A stretch of DNA of 64,000 nucleotides. Origin: an uncultured Lachnospiraceae bacterium. Its GTDB lineage: Bacteria; Bacillota; Clostridia; Lachnospirales; Lachnospiraceae. The stretch is taken from assembly GCA_910577645.1 (NCBI GenBank), contig CAJTOL010000002.1, forward strand, positions 124,001 through 188,000, read 5' to 3'. Below are positions 24,499 to 33,710 of the stretch, piece after piece; within the stretch, counting starts at the first letter, position 1; the number at the start of each line of letters is the position of its first letter. The position numbers were made by a program, and so were the translations under genes. Under the pieces are notes generated by a model, which saw nothing but the letters and a program-made list of their open reading frames with translations, was not told where the DNA came from and made no database searches.

Positions 24499-25614
24499 AT
24501 GAAGAGATGGAACAGGTTTACAACAATGTTGACGGCTATTGCAGTAATGCTTTGTATGACAGCTTGTGGGAAACAGGCAAATGATACAGCCCCCGCAGAA
24601 ACAACAGAGCCGGCGGTGACAGAGCCTTCTCAAAAGGAGGAGGAAGTTGAAGCATTGCCGGATTATATCCAACACAATGAAGTGGAGATTAAATACCCGG
24701 CAATTATTGAGGTGAATGAAGAAATCTTTGCTAAAGAAGTTTACAAAATCGGATATGCCAACTGGAATGACGAGAATTCAATTTCTATTATTGTCAGAGA
24801 CTCTATCATTGATGCCTGCAATTATTACGGCGTTGAATATATGATTTTTGACAATAAGCAGGATGCCAATCAGGCTATGAGTAATTGTGATACTGCTATA
24901 CAGGCAGATGTGGATTACTATCTGAACTTTAATCAGGATGAGTCCATTAATGCGGCAATCGCTGCCAAACTGGAAGCCGCCGGTATCCCTATGATTTCGA
25001 TTCAAACCAAAGCCAGGGAGGGGATTGATCCGGAGTATCATATTGACAACCGCAGTTTTGGAACAATTTGCGGAGAATTATTGGTTGAAGAATTTCAGAA
25101 CAGGTGGCCGGAGGAGGAGCCAAAACTGTTTGTGGCAGGACATCCTGAGTCAGGCGTGAATTTTATTGAACGGGCAGAGGGGTGCAAAGATGCAGTAAAA
25201 GCAGTAATGCCGGAAGTGATAATTACCGAGATCAGTACAGACGGCGATCCAGAAGTGACCAGACAGAGAACGGCAGACTATCTGACAGCAAATCCGGAAG
25301 GCAAGATTATGATGTGGTGCCATATCGATCAAAATACCATGGGAATGTTGGCAGCGGTAAAAGCGGCAGGACGGGAACAAGACGTTATTATCACTTCATG
25401 TGGAGCGAACCCGGTGGTATTTGAAGAGCTGCAAAAAGAAGATACTCCGATTCTCGGTACGGTTGCACAATTTTCAGAGCGTTTTGGATGGGACTTATTA
25501 CCCATGGTACTGGAAGAATTAAATGACGGCATAAAACCGCCAATGGTTACCATGCCTCCTATGGATATTATTACTAAGGACAATTTATATACCTATTATC
25601 CGGATACAAAATAA
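24499..25614 (+). CDS. Sugar ABC transporter substrate-binding lipoprotein (periplasmic-binding-protein class)
   Basis: 371 residues from ATG 24499 with CAGGAGGG upstream. A lipoprotein signal ends in the lipobox MTAC (Cys23), followed by a Thr/Glu/Pro-rich linker. The mature part has the RbsB/Peripla_BP_4 plan (KIGYANWNDEN at the first strand, a hinge near IPMISIQTK, and a C-terminal domain with ILGTVAQ). It binds a sugar or related ligand outside the membrane. The following ATPase gene is truncated and no permease is present, so this protein has no complete transporter in the window. Confidence 0.85.
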   Translation: MKRWNRFTTMLTAIAVMLCMTACGKQANDTAPAETTEPAVTEPSQKEEEVEALPDYIQHNEVEIKYPAIIEVNEEIFAKEVYKIGYANWNDENSISIIVRDSIIDACNYYGVEYMIFDNKQDANQAMSNCDTAIQADVDYYLNFNQDESINAAIAAKLEAAGIPMISIQTKAREGIDPEYHIDNRSFGTICGELLVEEFQNRWPEEEPKLFVAGHPESGVNFIERAEGCKDAVKAVMPEVIITEISTDGDPEVTRQRTADYLTANPEGKIMMWCHIDQNTMGMLAAVKAAGREQDVIITSCGANPVVFEELQKEDTPILGTVAQFSERFGWDLLPMVLEELNDGIKPPMVTMPPMDIITKDNLYTYYPDTK

Positions 25615-25650
25615 ACCGGAAGTAGACAATCGCCATTGATGGAGGGATAT

Positions 25651-25866
25651 ATGGAACAGGAGATGGTATTGGAAGTAAAAGATGTTGACAAATCTTTTGG
25701 TGATGTCCGCGTACTCAGGGGTGTGAATCTTGGCATTCGCCGGGGGGAAATTCACGCCCTGATGGGCGAAAATGGCGCGGGAAAATCAACAATTATTAAG
25801 ATTATATCCGGAGCTTACACAAAGGATAAGGGAACCATTATTAGTGGTTACGGAAAAGGGTTATGA
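25651..25866 (+). pseudogene. Truncated sugar ABC transporter ATP-binding protein (RbsA/MglA-type)
   Basis: 71 residues from ATG 25651 with GGAGGG upstream. It shows a normal ABC ATPase N-terminus with an intact Walker A (GENGAGKST), then deviates after KDKGT and stops. Signature motif, Walker B, H-loop and the entire second cassette (about 430 residues) are missing. The permease gene that usually follows is also absent, so one deletion probably removed about 2-2.5 kb. An 8-bp inverted pair ACGGAAAA/TTTTCCGT (about 25853-25886) spans the junction area. Confidence 0.85.
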
Positions 25867-25915
25867 GCTGCTGACTCATTTTCCGTTAGGATTGTAAGAG
25901 AGGAGTTTATGAAAA

Positions 25916-26995
25916 ATGACAATTCCAGATAAGATGAAAGCAATGGTTTTGACTGGCCCGGGAACATGGGAACTTCAGGAAGTGGATGTGCCGGTTCCGG
26001 GGAGGGGTCAAGTGCTTTGCCGCATTGATGCAGTGGCAATCTGCGGCAGTGATCCGGAGATTATCCATGGGGGACTGCCAGGAATATGGCCGCCTTCCTA
26101 TCCGTTCATTGCAGGCCACGAATGGGCAGGGACTGTGGCGGCAGTGGGGCCGGATGTGTTAGATGTTGAAGTCGGAGACCGGGTTGCCGGTGAAGCCCAT
26201 AAAGGCTGCGGATACTGCAGCAATTGCTTAAAAGGAAGGTATACCCTTTGTCTTAATTATGGAAAACCGGAGACAGGACACCGGCATTATGGATTTACGT
26301 CCCAGGGGGCGTATGCCCAATATAATGTTTACCACCGTAAATGCATTACAAAGATTCCGGAACAGGTATCCTTTACTGAAGCAGCAATGTGTGATACTGC
26401 TGGCGTTGCTTTGCATGGACTGGAGCTGGCGGAAGTCATTCCGGGGAGCACTGTGGCAGTGATTGGTCCGGGGCCCATTGGGATGATGGCAATGAAGCTG
26501 GCCAAGGCCATGGGAGCAGGCAGTGTAATTGTTGTGGGAAGAATGCCAAGACTAAAAACAGCCATGGAGTTGGGAGCGGATCAGGTTGTGGATTTTTCTA
26601 AGTGTGATCCGGTGGAAAAGGTGAAAGCGCTGACAGATGGGTTGGGGGTCAGCCTGGTATTGGAGTGTTCCGGAGCTCCGGGAACGATTATCCAGGCCCT
26701 CAATATGTGCGGCAAAGGCGGTAAGGTAGTGATGCTGGGGGTAGCAAAAGATGGTGTTACAGAAGCTATTCCCTTAAAGTTTACGACACATAATGAATTA
26801 AGTTTGCTGGGTTCCCGGGCAAATCCAAATACCAGCCAGAAAGTAATCAGAATGATTGCCAGCAAAAGAATTGATGTGAAAAAGATGGTTACCCATGCAT
26901 TTCCTTTAGAAGAAATCGGAGCAGCTTTCGAAACCTTTGAGAAACGGCTGGATGGGGCCATGAAAGTGGTGATTTATCCAAACGGAGCAGAGTGA
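25916..26995 (+). CDS. Zinc-dependent medium-chain alcohol/polyol dehydrogenase
   Basis: 359 residues of the MDR family. Catalytic zinc ligands are visible in ICGSD (Cys about 43) and GHEWAG (His about 68); structural zinc Cys cluster GCGYCSNCLKGRYTLC (about 98-112); Rossmann motif GPGPIG (about 183-188). Relatives oxidise sorbitol, threonine or sugar alcohols using NAD. The neighbouring hydroxyacyl-CoA-dehydrogenase-like enzyme and lactonase suggest a sugar/sugar-acid oxidation route. Preceded by GAGAGGAG. Confidence 0.88.
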   Translation: MTIPDKMKAMVLTGPGTWELQEVDVPVPGRGQVLCRIDAVAICGSDPEIIHGGLPGIWPPSYPFIAGHEWAGTVAAVGPDVLDVEVGDRVAGEAHKGCGYCSNCLKGRYTLCLNYGKPETGHRHYGFTSQGAYAQYNVYHRKCITKIPEQVSFTEAAMCDTAGVALHGLELAEVIPGSTVAVIGPGPIGMMAMKLAKAMGAGSVIVVGRMPRLKTAMELGADQVVDFSKCDPVEKVKALTDGLGVSLVLECSGAPGTIIQALNMCGKGGKVVMLGVAKDGVTEAIPLKFTTHNELSLLGSRANPNTSQKVIRMIASKRIDVKKMVTHAFPLEEIGAAFETFEKRLDGAMKVVIYPNGAE

Positions 26996-27001
26996 CAGGC
27001 A

Positions 27002-27037
27002 GGAAGGGAAATGCGGAGCATTTTCAGGATCCCTTCC
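27002..27037 (+). other. Intra-operon hairpin
   Basis: GGAAGGGA (27002-27009) pairs with TCCCTTCC (27030-27037) in the 104-nt gap between the dehydrogenase genes. No T-run follows. It may modulate mRNA stability or partially terminate. Confidence 0.5.
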
Positions 27038-27099
27038 GACGATATGGCGGGTGACGCCAGGCGTTGCGTGCCGATCATTATTATACCAGGAGGATACAT

Positions 27100-28059
27100 A
27101 TGGAGAGCTATGTTGCAGTTGTTGGCAGCGGGATGATGGGCAGCGGCATTGCCGCTATGAGTACCTTGGCTGGCCATAAAACGGTATTGGTGGATACTGA
27201 CAAAATACGAGCCCAGGCAGGAAGAGAAAAAGCGCTCCAATGCATTCGCCTGAGACAGGAGCAGGGGCTGAATACCAGTGAAGAGGCAGCTTTGGCAATT
27301 GGGCTTTTGGAAATAGCGGAAGATATTTCTGATATTGGGGAAGCCAGGCTGGTAATAGAGGCAATTATTGAAGAGCTGACAGCAAAACAGAAGCTGTTTC
27401 AGCAATTGGATGAAATGCTGCCGGTGGATGTGCCAATTTGCAGCAATACCAGCGGACTGAGGATAACAGAGATCAGCAAATTGTGTAAACACCCAGAGAG
27501 AACCGTAACAACTCATTTTTGGCTGCCAGCTCATTTGGTGCCATTGGTGGAAGTAGTTATGGGAGAGTATACAAAAGAAGCAGTTGCATTCAAGGTTCGG
27601 GACGAACTGAAGGACTGGAAAAAAGCGCCGGTGCTGGTAAAGAAAGATCTGCCAGGACAGTTGGCTAACCGGGTTTTTCAGGCAATCATCAGGGAAGCTA
27701 TTGATATTGTGGAATCCGGGGTGGCCAGCGCAGAGGATGTGGATACGGCAATCAGCTGCGGAATGGCTATGAGGTTTCCGGTCTGGGGACCGCTGAAACA
27801 TTTGGATGCCATAGGCCTTGATTTAGGCCTGTCTGTGCAGGAGGCAGTGCTGCCGGATATTAATGGAGATAAAAATCCGGGTTCTTATTTAAAAGAGTTG
27901 GTGAAGGTGGGCAACTTAGGGGTTAAAACAGGACAAGGTTTTTACAACTGGAGCCAACGCCGGATTGAAACGGATATAGCGAAACGAGATCAGTTTATTA
28001 TTGCTGCGGTGAAGGCTGTTGAGGCTTTGGATAAACAGGGAAAGGGAAAAACGGGATGA
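27100..28059 (+). CDS. 3-hydroxyacyl-CoA dehydrogenase family NAD-dependent oxidoreductase
   Basis: 319 residues from ATG 27100, with AGGAGG at 27088. The N-terminal Rossmann fold has GSGMMGSGIA; catalytic-type segments are SNTSGLRITEI (Ser/Asn) and TTHFWLPAHLVPLVEV (His-x-x-Pro variant). The C-terminal 6PGDH-like helical domain (about 185-300) includes RVFQAIIREA and GLGVKTGQGFYNW. In this operon, with a lactonase and a polyol dehydrogenase, an L-gulonate-dehydrogenase-like role on a sugar acid is more likely than fatty-acid oxidation. It overlaps the lactonase gene by 4 nt. Confidence 0.85.
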   Translation: MESYVAVVGSGMMGSGIAAMSTLAGHKTVLVDTDKIRAQAGREKALQCIRLRQEQGLNTSEEAALAIGLLEIAEDISDIGEARLVIEAIIEELTAKQKLFQQLDEMLPVDVPICSNTSGLRITEISKLCKHPERTVTTHFWLPAHLVPLVEVVMGEYTKEAVAFKVRDELKDWKKAPVLVKKDLPGQLANRVFQAIIREAIDIVESGVASAEDVDTAISCGMAMRFPVWGPLKHLDAIGLDLGLSVQEAVLPDINGDKNPGSYLKELVKVGNLGVKTGQGFYNWSQRRIETDIAKRDQFIIAAVKAVEALDKQGKGKTG

Positions 28060-29141
28060 AACAATATTTTTGTGTGGGAACTTATACAGAATCAATTTTA
28101 TTTGGAACCGGAGAGCGGTTTCAGGGAAAAGGAAAAGGGGTTTTGATTTGTTCCCTGGAGGATGGCGAAGTCACAGTAATCTCGACAATCAAAGTGAGAA
28201 ATCCTTCCTACCTGTGTCTGGATGAAGCTGGAAGAAAGATTTATGCAGTGAATGAGATGAAAGAATATATGGGCGGATTTGGCGGCGGTGTTACGCAGCT
28301 GTCATATGATAAAGATTGGAACTTGACAGTTGAAAGGACCGGAAATACCGGCGGCGCTGATCCATGTCATATTTTCCAGGACCCGAATCATGAATTTCTT
28401 TCCATTGCCAATTTCGCCAGCGGCTCGGTTACAATAGTACCGGTTAACCGGGATGGCAGCATGGATACAGAACACAGGCTCCTCTTTGGGCATGAGGGAA
28501 AAAGCATACATCCTGTCAGACAACAGGGGCCCCATGCCCATGCAACCATTAAAGTCCCTGGAGAAAAACGTCTTCTGGTTCCGGATTTGGGAACAGATAC
28601 AATTTATTCTTACCGTTATGAAAGGGGATGTGTGGAAGCGGATCCGGCCGGAAAAATCACTGCTCCGGCCGGAAGCGGCCCCAGAACCGGCGTATTTTCC
28701 CAGGATGGCAGAAACTTTTATCTGATATGTGAAATCAGTTCACAAGTGATCCACTTTCAATACAAGAACGGGGTTATGGAAAAGCAGGGGATATTCAATA
28801 CATTGCCGGAGGATAATACAGCAGACAATATTTGTTCAGACATTCATTTGACACCAGATGGAGCTTATTTGTATGCCTCGAATCGCGGACATGACAGTAT
28901 TGTGTCTTTTAGGGTTTGCGGAGACGGAAGTCTGGAGTTTATTCAGCGGCAGAGCTGCAGAGGAAAAACACCGCGGAATTTTGCCATTGATCCAACCGGA
29001 ACCTGGCTGCTTTGCGGAAATCAGGACAGTGATACCATCAGTGTTTTTGCCATTAATCCTGACGGAACCTTAAAGTTTAAAAAGAAAGCTGTCTGTGAAA
29101 CGCCGGCCTGCATCCGCTTTTTTCATGATCCCCCTACATAA
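28056..29141 (+). CDS. Lactonase family beta-propeller protein (6-phosphogluconolactonase-like)
   Basis: 361 residues of the YbhE/Pgl seven-bladed propeller family. The family start YFCVGTYTE is followed by repeated blade motifs: NPSYLCLDEAGRKIYAVNE, GPHAHATIKVPGEK, LTPDGAYLYASNRGHDSI and AIDPTGTWLLCGNQDSDTI. Members hydrolyse sugar lactones in the cytoplasm. Start overlaps the previous stop (ATGA). Its last 19 nt overlap the convergent AraC gene end. It completes a dehydrogenase-lactonase set that would convert a sugar to its acid. Confidence 0.88.
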   Translation: MKQYFCVGTYTESILFGTGERFQGKGKGVLICSLEDGEVTVISTIKVRNPSYLCLDEAGRKIYAVNEMKEYMGGFGGGVTQLSYDKDWNLTVERTGNTGGADPCHIFQDPNHEFLSIANFASGSVTIVPVNRDGSMDTEHRLLFGHEGKSIHPVRQQGPHAHATIKVPGEKRLLVPDLGTDTIYSYRYERGCVEADPAGKITAPAGSGPRTGVFSQDGRNFYLICEISSQVIHFQYKNGVMEKQGIFNTLPEDNTADNICSDIHLTPDGAYLYASNRGHDSIVSFRVCGDGSLEFIQRQSCRGKTPRNFAIDPTGTWLLCGNQDSDTISVFAINPDGTLKFKKKAVCETPACIRFFHDPPT

Positions 29142-29965
29142 ATCTCAATATTTTTGTGGGATTTGCGAAAGCCTGACGGGGTCATTCCGGTGACCTGCTT
29201 AAAGACCCGGTTAAAATGAGTCAGATTGGTAAATCCCGTCTCCCGGCTGATCTGGGTAATATTTCTGTCTGTCTCCATAAACATCCTCTGGGCGTTCATG
29301 ATCCGGGTCACATTGACATACTGGATTACCGTGCTGTTGGCATAGGCTTTAAATTCCCGGCACAGGTAAAAGGGGCTGACAAAAAAGCGTTCTGCCAGGT
29401 TTTCCAGGGTAATGTTTTCGTCATAGTGCTGATGAATGTAGCGCATAACCTGAACCACCCGCCGCTTCTGCTCGGCCTTTACCGAGTCGTCGGCCCGCTT
29501 TTGCCGGGCCAGACGGCATAAAAGCAGGTTCAGAAGGCAGTGACAACATTCGTGGCTGAACTGGCCGCCTTCTCCCTGTTCCTGTAAAAGGTCGGTTAAA
29601 ATCCGGCGGATCTTCAGGGTTTCTCTGCTGCCTGGCCTGTATATGCCGTTTTCCTGGTCTAAAAGACGGAGAAGCTCCGGGGAATCCACCTGATCCGGAC
29701 GGAAATAGAGCACGATTCTCTTAAAAGGCATATCTAAATCCCCGTAAGAATAGTGCATGCTGTAGGGGGAGAAGAGTATCAGCTCCCCGGGATTTAACAG
29801 ATAAAGCTCGTTTTCAATACGGTGATACCGTCCTCCGTCCTCCAGATAGTAAAGCTCATAATAGTTGTGGTAATGAGGCTGGTGCATATTATCATTGACC
29901 CCGGCAATTCTCTCGCAGGCCAATGCCGCCCCCTGGGCCATTTGGATACCGGCCTGATCTAACAT
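29123..29965 (-). CDS. AraC-family regulator
   Basis: 280 residues. N-terminal cupin sensor (about 20-105, with HNYYELYYLEDG and GELILFSPYSMHYS), C-terminal double helix-turn-helix (about 180-275, ENITLENLAERFFVSPFYL and ISRETGFTNLTHFNRVFKQ). RBS AGGAGG. It diverges from the GH31/TRAP operon 190 nt away, which it probably activates in response to a sugar. Confidence 0.9.
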   Translation of the reverse strand: MLDQAGIQMAQGAALACERIAGVNDNMHQPHYHNYYELYYLEDGGRYHRIENELYLLNPGELILFSPYSMHYSYGDLDMPFKRIVLYFRPDQVDSPELLRLLDQENGIYRPGSRETLKIRRILTDLLQEQGEGGQFSHECCHCLLNLLLCRLARQKRADDSVKAEQKRRVVQVMRYIHQHYDENITLENLAERFFVSPFYLCREFKAYANSTVIQYVNVTRIMNAQRMFMETDRNITQISRETGFTNLTHFNRVFKQVTGMTPSGFRKSHKNIEIYVGGS

Positions 29966-30063
29966 AGCAGGTTCCTCCTGTTCTTATATTTTTCAAGACC
30001 ATTTTCGGAAAAAATCCAAGACTACTATAACAAATCCCTTCCAGAAAAGCAAGATATGTAAAG

Positions 30064-30086
30064 TTTTTGCCAAATCAGTGCAAAAA
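30064..30086. promoter_or_regulatory. Possible AraC operator in the divergent GH31 promoter region
   Basis: TTTTTGC (30064-30070) and GCAAAAA (30080-30086) form a 7-bp inverted repeat with 9-nt spacing, about 30 nt before a TATAAT (30115-30120). The -35 region (TGGTTT) is weak, as expected for an activator-dependent promoter. Confidence 0.4.
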
Positions 30087-30155
30087 TTGTCTGGTTTTGC
30101 ATCCTTCTAGTTTCTATAATAATATCAAAATAAAAGAAACGAGGAGGTTCAAGAA

Positions 30156-32657
30156 ATGAAAGTCTGCACCACTGCGTATGCCGTAACCAGACAGGACAAT
30201 TACTTTTCCGTTGCCACCAACTGTGTGGAGATCCGCATCCTGTTTCTGACGGATTCTATCTTAAGAATCCGGGCCGGATTTGACGGAGGCTTTGAGGAGG
30301 AATCCTACAGCCTGATAATGACAGCCTGGGAGGATCGGATGGATGGGTTCTTAAAGAACTACCGGAAGCGGATTACTGCTGCAAAAGCCACTCTGGAGGA
30401 CGGGGAGGAAAAGGCAGTAATTCAGGGAAGAGAGCTGACCGTGATCGTAGAAAAGTCTCCTTTCCGCATCTGCGTGTATGATAAGGAAGGCGCCCTGCTT
30501 CACGCCGATATTGTGGATCTGGCCTACCAGGAGGATTCCAACCACCGCCGCATCCACACCAGTGAGATTTCTCCCCAGGATTGTTTCTACGGTTTTGGCG
30601 AAAAAAGCGGAGAATTTAACAAGGCCCAGAAATTTATGGGGATGAGCCCGAAGGATGCCATGGGATACAATCCCAAAGAGACGGATTCCCTGTACAAACA
30701 CATCCCGTTCTACATTAAGCTGAACAAAGATACCAAAAAGGCGGTAGGATATTTCTATCACAACACTTATGAGTGCGATTTCGACATGGGCAGGGAGAAG
30801 AGCAATTACTGGAAGATGCACAGCCGCTACCGGGCAGACGGAGGAGATATTGACTTATTCCTTATTGCAGGCCCGGCTGTCCGGCAGGTAGTAGAGCGCT
30901 ACACCGATCTTACCGGTAAATCCGCCCTGCTTCCCCGTACCGCCCTGGGTTACCTGGGATCCTCCATGTACTATCCGGAGCTGGAGGCAGACTGTGACGA
31001 TGCCATTACCGGATTTATAGACACCACGAAGGAAGAGCAGATCCCTGTAGACGGATTCCAGCTTTCCTCAGGCTACTGTACTGTGGAAACCGAAAAGGGA
31101 ATCAAGCGCTGCGTATTTACCTGGAATAAAAAGCGTTTTAAAAACCCTGAAAATTTCTTTAAGGAGATGAAGGACAGAGGTATTACGGTAACTCCCAATG
31201 TAAAGCCGGGTATCCTGTTAATCCATCCAAAACTGGAGGAAATGAAAGCGAAAGGCATGTTTGTAAAGGCCAGCGACAGCGAAGAGCCTGCTGTGGGAAC
31301 CTGGTGGGGCGGCCCGGGAATGTTTGTGGACTTTACCAGGGAATCCACCCGGGAAGACTGGAAAGCCATGCTGAAAGAGAATGTTTTAGAATGTGGAACC
31401 AGCTCGGTGTGGAATGACAACTGCGAATATGACAGCCTGGTAGACAAGGACAGCCGCTGCTATTTTGAGGGAAAGGGCGGAACCATCGGCCAGCTAAAGT
31501 CGGTTATGTCCAATATTATGTGCCATATTACCGATGAAGCGGTTCATGAGACCTTTGAAAACACCCGTCCTTATATTGTGTGCCGCTCCGGCCATTGCGG
31601 CATCCAGCGTTACGCCCAGACCTGGGCAGGAGATAACCTGACCTGCTGGGATTCCTTAAAATACAACATTGCTACTATTTTAGGCATGGGCCTTTCCGGT
31701 GTGGCCAGCCAGGGCTGCGACATCGGCGGATTTTACGGCCCGGCTCCTGAGGGAGAGCTTTTCATCCGATGGATCCAGAACGGCATTTTCCAGCCCCGTT
31801 TTTCCATTCACTCTACCAATACGGATAACACGGTAACAGAACCCTGGATGTACAGCGATTTAAAGGAAGACATTCGGAAAGCTATCCAGTTCCGCTATGA
31901 GCTGAGCCCTTATCTGTATTCCTTAACCGACAGGGCCCACAGGCTGGGACTTCCCATTATGGAACCTATGTGCAGCGCTTTCCAGAATGATCCAAAGTGC
32001 TATGAAGAGGGCGTAGATTTTATGCTGGGCGACTCCCTGCTGGTGGCAAATGTGGTGGAAAAGGGGGCAAAGACCCGGACTATTTACCTGCCGGAAGGCT
32101 ACACTTTCTATGACTTTTATACCAGAGAGGCCTGCCAGGGCGGACAGACCATTGAGATTCCCGTTACCATCAGCAGCATCCCGCTGTATGTAAAGAGCGG
32201 CGCAATCATTCCCATGGCAATGAATAAAATGGACAACCTGGCCACACAGCAGGCAACCGGGCTCCGGATTCTCTGTGCTGCCGACAGGGACGGCCAGTTC
32301 GATCTGTACGAGGACGACGGCGTCACCATGGATTATGAGAAAGGCAAGTATTTAAGAACTCACATCACGATGAAAGCAGGAGAGCGGACTTATCTGGATT
32401 TTGACCAGGAGGGAAGCTATGAGACTGCCGTGGAGGATCTGGCTGTCGATATGATCCATCGGGAAAAATCTCCCTACTGGGTAACAATAGACGGCGTCCG
32501 GATTCCCCATTTCCTCCACAGAAAGAAATTTGAGGAAGGGGATACGGGATGGTACTACAGCCAGCGGCTTAAATCTGTCCAGATAAAGTATAAGAATCCC
32601 AAGAAGAACCACCAGGTGCTGGTATCTTTTGAACAATTTGATTTAATCGGAATGTAA
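30156..32657 (+). CDS. Glycoside hydrolase family 31 (alpha-glucosidase/alpha-xylosidase type)
   Basis: 833 residues without a signal peptide, so cytoplasmic. N-terminal beta-sandwich (about 1-240), TIM barrel (about 250-590) and C-terminal beta domains (about 600-830). The catalytic nucleophile segment is SSVWNDNCEYD (Asp421); the acid/base region is CRSGHCGIQRYAQTWAGDN, with the usual R-x-G/S pattern and W-x-GDN. The GCDIGGF sugar-binding segment follows. NDN-C-E differs from the common WNDMNEP, which suggests a subgroup with altered specificity. Leads an operon with a TRAP transporter. Confidence 0.92.
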   Translation: MKVCTTAYAVTRQDNYFSVATNCVEIRILFLTDSILRIRAGFDGGFEEESYSLIMTAWEDRMDGFLKNYRKRITAAKATLEDGEEKAVIQGRELTVIVEKSPFRICVYDKEGALLHADIVDLAYQEDSNHRRIHTSEISPQDCFYGFGEKSGEFNKAQKFMGMSPKDAMGYNPKETDSLYKHIPFYIKLNKDTKKAVGYFYHNTYECDFDMGREKSNYWKMHSRYRADGGDIDLFLIAGPAVRQVVERYTDLTGKSALLPRTALGYLGSSMYYPELEADCDDAITGFIDTTKEEQIPVDGFQLSSGYCTVETEKGIKRCVFTWNKKRFKNPENFFKEMKDRGITVTPNVKPGILLIHPKLEEMKAKGMFVKASDSEEPAVGTWWGGPGMFVDFTRESTREDWKAMLKENVLECGTSSVWNDNCEYDSLVDKDSRCYFEGKGGTIGQLKSVMSNIMCHITDEAVHETFENTRPYIVCRSGHCGIQRYAQTWAGDNLTCWDSLKYNIATILGMGLSGVASQGCDIGGFYGPAPEGELFIRWIQNGIFQPRFSIHSTNTDNTVTEPWMYSDLKEDIRKAIQFRYELSPYLYSLTDRAHRLGLPIMEPMCSAFQNDPKCYEEGVDFMLGDSLLVANVVEKGAKTRTIYLPEGYTFYDFYTREACQGGQTIEIPVTISSIPLYVKSGAIIPMAMNKMDNLATQQATGLRILCAADRDGQFDLYEDDGVTMDYEKGKYLRTHITMKAGERTYLDFDQEGSYETAVEDLAVDMIHREKSPYWVTIDGVRIPHFLHRKKFEEGDTGWYYSQRLKSVQIKYKNPKKNHQVLVSFEQFDLIGM

Positions 32658-32672
32658 AGGGGGCAAATCTCT

Positions 32673-33695
32673 ATGAAAAAATTTGCAGCAGTAACACTTG
32701 CTCTGGGCCTTTGGGTCTTAGCCCTCACCGGATGCGCCAATACCGGGGCATCCACCAGTGAGGCCGCCACCCCGGAGAATCCTATGGTTTTAACTCTGGC
32801 TCATGGGTTAAGCGAGACCCACACGGTACATATTGCCATGACAGAATTTGCGGATAAGGTCAATGAGCGGACAGACGGACGAATCCAGGTTCGGATCCTT
32901 CCCAACGGCCAGCTGGGATCTGAGAATGAAAATATGGAGCAGCTAATGGCCGGCGTTATCTCCATGACCAAGGTTTCCGCGCCGGGTCTTGCTACCTACA
33001 ACGAAGCTTACCACACCTTTGGTCTTCCTTACATTTTTGACAATACCGGGGATTTTTACCACATAATGGATTCCCGGCAGATGAGAGATTTCTTTCTGTC
33101 TTCCCAGGATGACGGTTTTATCACGGTAACCTATTATACCTCCGGCGCCCGTTCTTTCTACACTACCGACAAGCCGGTGCGGACTCCGGCAGATTTAAAG
33201 GGCTTAAAGATCCGGGTTCAGGATATGAAGTCTCAGACTGACATGATGAAAGCCCTGGGAGGAATCCCGGTTACCATGTCCTACGGAGATGTTTATACCT
33301 CTTTACAAACCGGTATTATTGATGGAGCGGAGAGCAATGAAACCGCTCTGACCACCGGCAAACACGGCGAGGTCTGCAAGGTATTTTCCACCGACGAGCA
33401 TGCTATGATTCCCGACGTGCTGGTTATGAGCGCCAAGGTCTGGAAGAATATCAGCCCGGAGGATCAGAAGATTATCTTAGAGGCGGCTTATGAGTCTACC
33501 GAGAGCCACAAAGAAGCATGGGACGCGGCCATCAGTGATGCAGTCCAGGAAGCCTCTGAACAGATGAACGTAGAGTTTGTAAACGATGTGGATAAGGACG
33601 CTTTCCGCGAAGCCACCAGCGGCATGGTAGATGAATACTGCCAGGAGTATCCAGGCGTAAAAAATCTGCTTGATATTATTGATTCTGTAGAGTAA
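32673..33695 (+). CDS. dctP: TRAP transporter substrate-binding protein (DctP family, lipoprotein)
   Basis: 340 residues. Signal peptide with lipobox LTGC (Cys21), then a DctP fold: ENPMVLTLAHGLSETH at the first strand, ARSFYTTDKPVRTPADLKGLKIRV (with the carboxylate-binding Arg) and GIIDGAESNE. It captures an organic or sugar acid. 15 nt after the GH31 gene and 15 nt before dctQ, which marks a single operon. Confidence 0.92.
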   Translation: MKKFAAVTLALGLWVLALTGCANTGASTSEAATPENPMVLTLAHGLSETHTVHIAMTEFADKVNERTDGRIQVRILPNGQLGSENENMEQLMAGVISMTKVSAPGLATYNEAYHTFGLPYIFDNTGDFYHIMDSRQMRDFFLSSQDDGFITVTYYTSGARSFYTTDKPVRTPADLKGLKIRVQDMKSQTDMMKALGGIPVTMSYGDVYTSLQTGIIDGAESNETALTTGKHGEVCKVFSTDEHAMIPDVLVMSAKVWKNISPEDQKIILEAAYESTESHKEAWDAAISDAVQEASEQMNVEFVNDVDKDAFREATSGMVDEYCQEYPGVKNLLDIIDSVE

Positions 33696-33710
33696 AGGGG
33701 GATTGTTTCT

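Noticed and set aside
26974..27801. 275-codon minus-strand frame over the hydroxyacyl-CoA dehydrogenase-like gene
   Set aside because: Low-complexity His/Gln/Cys-rich shadow; the plus-strand gene has intact motifs and an RBS.
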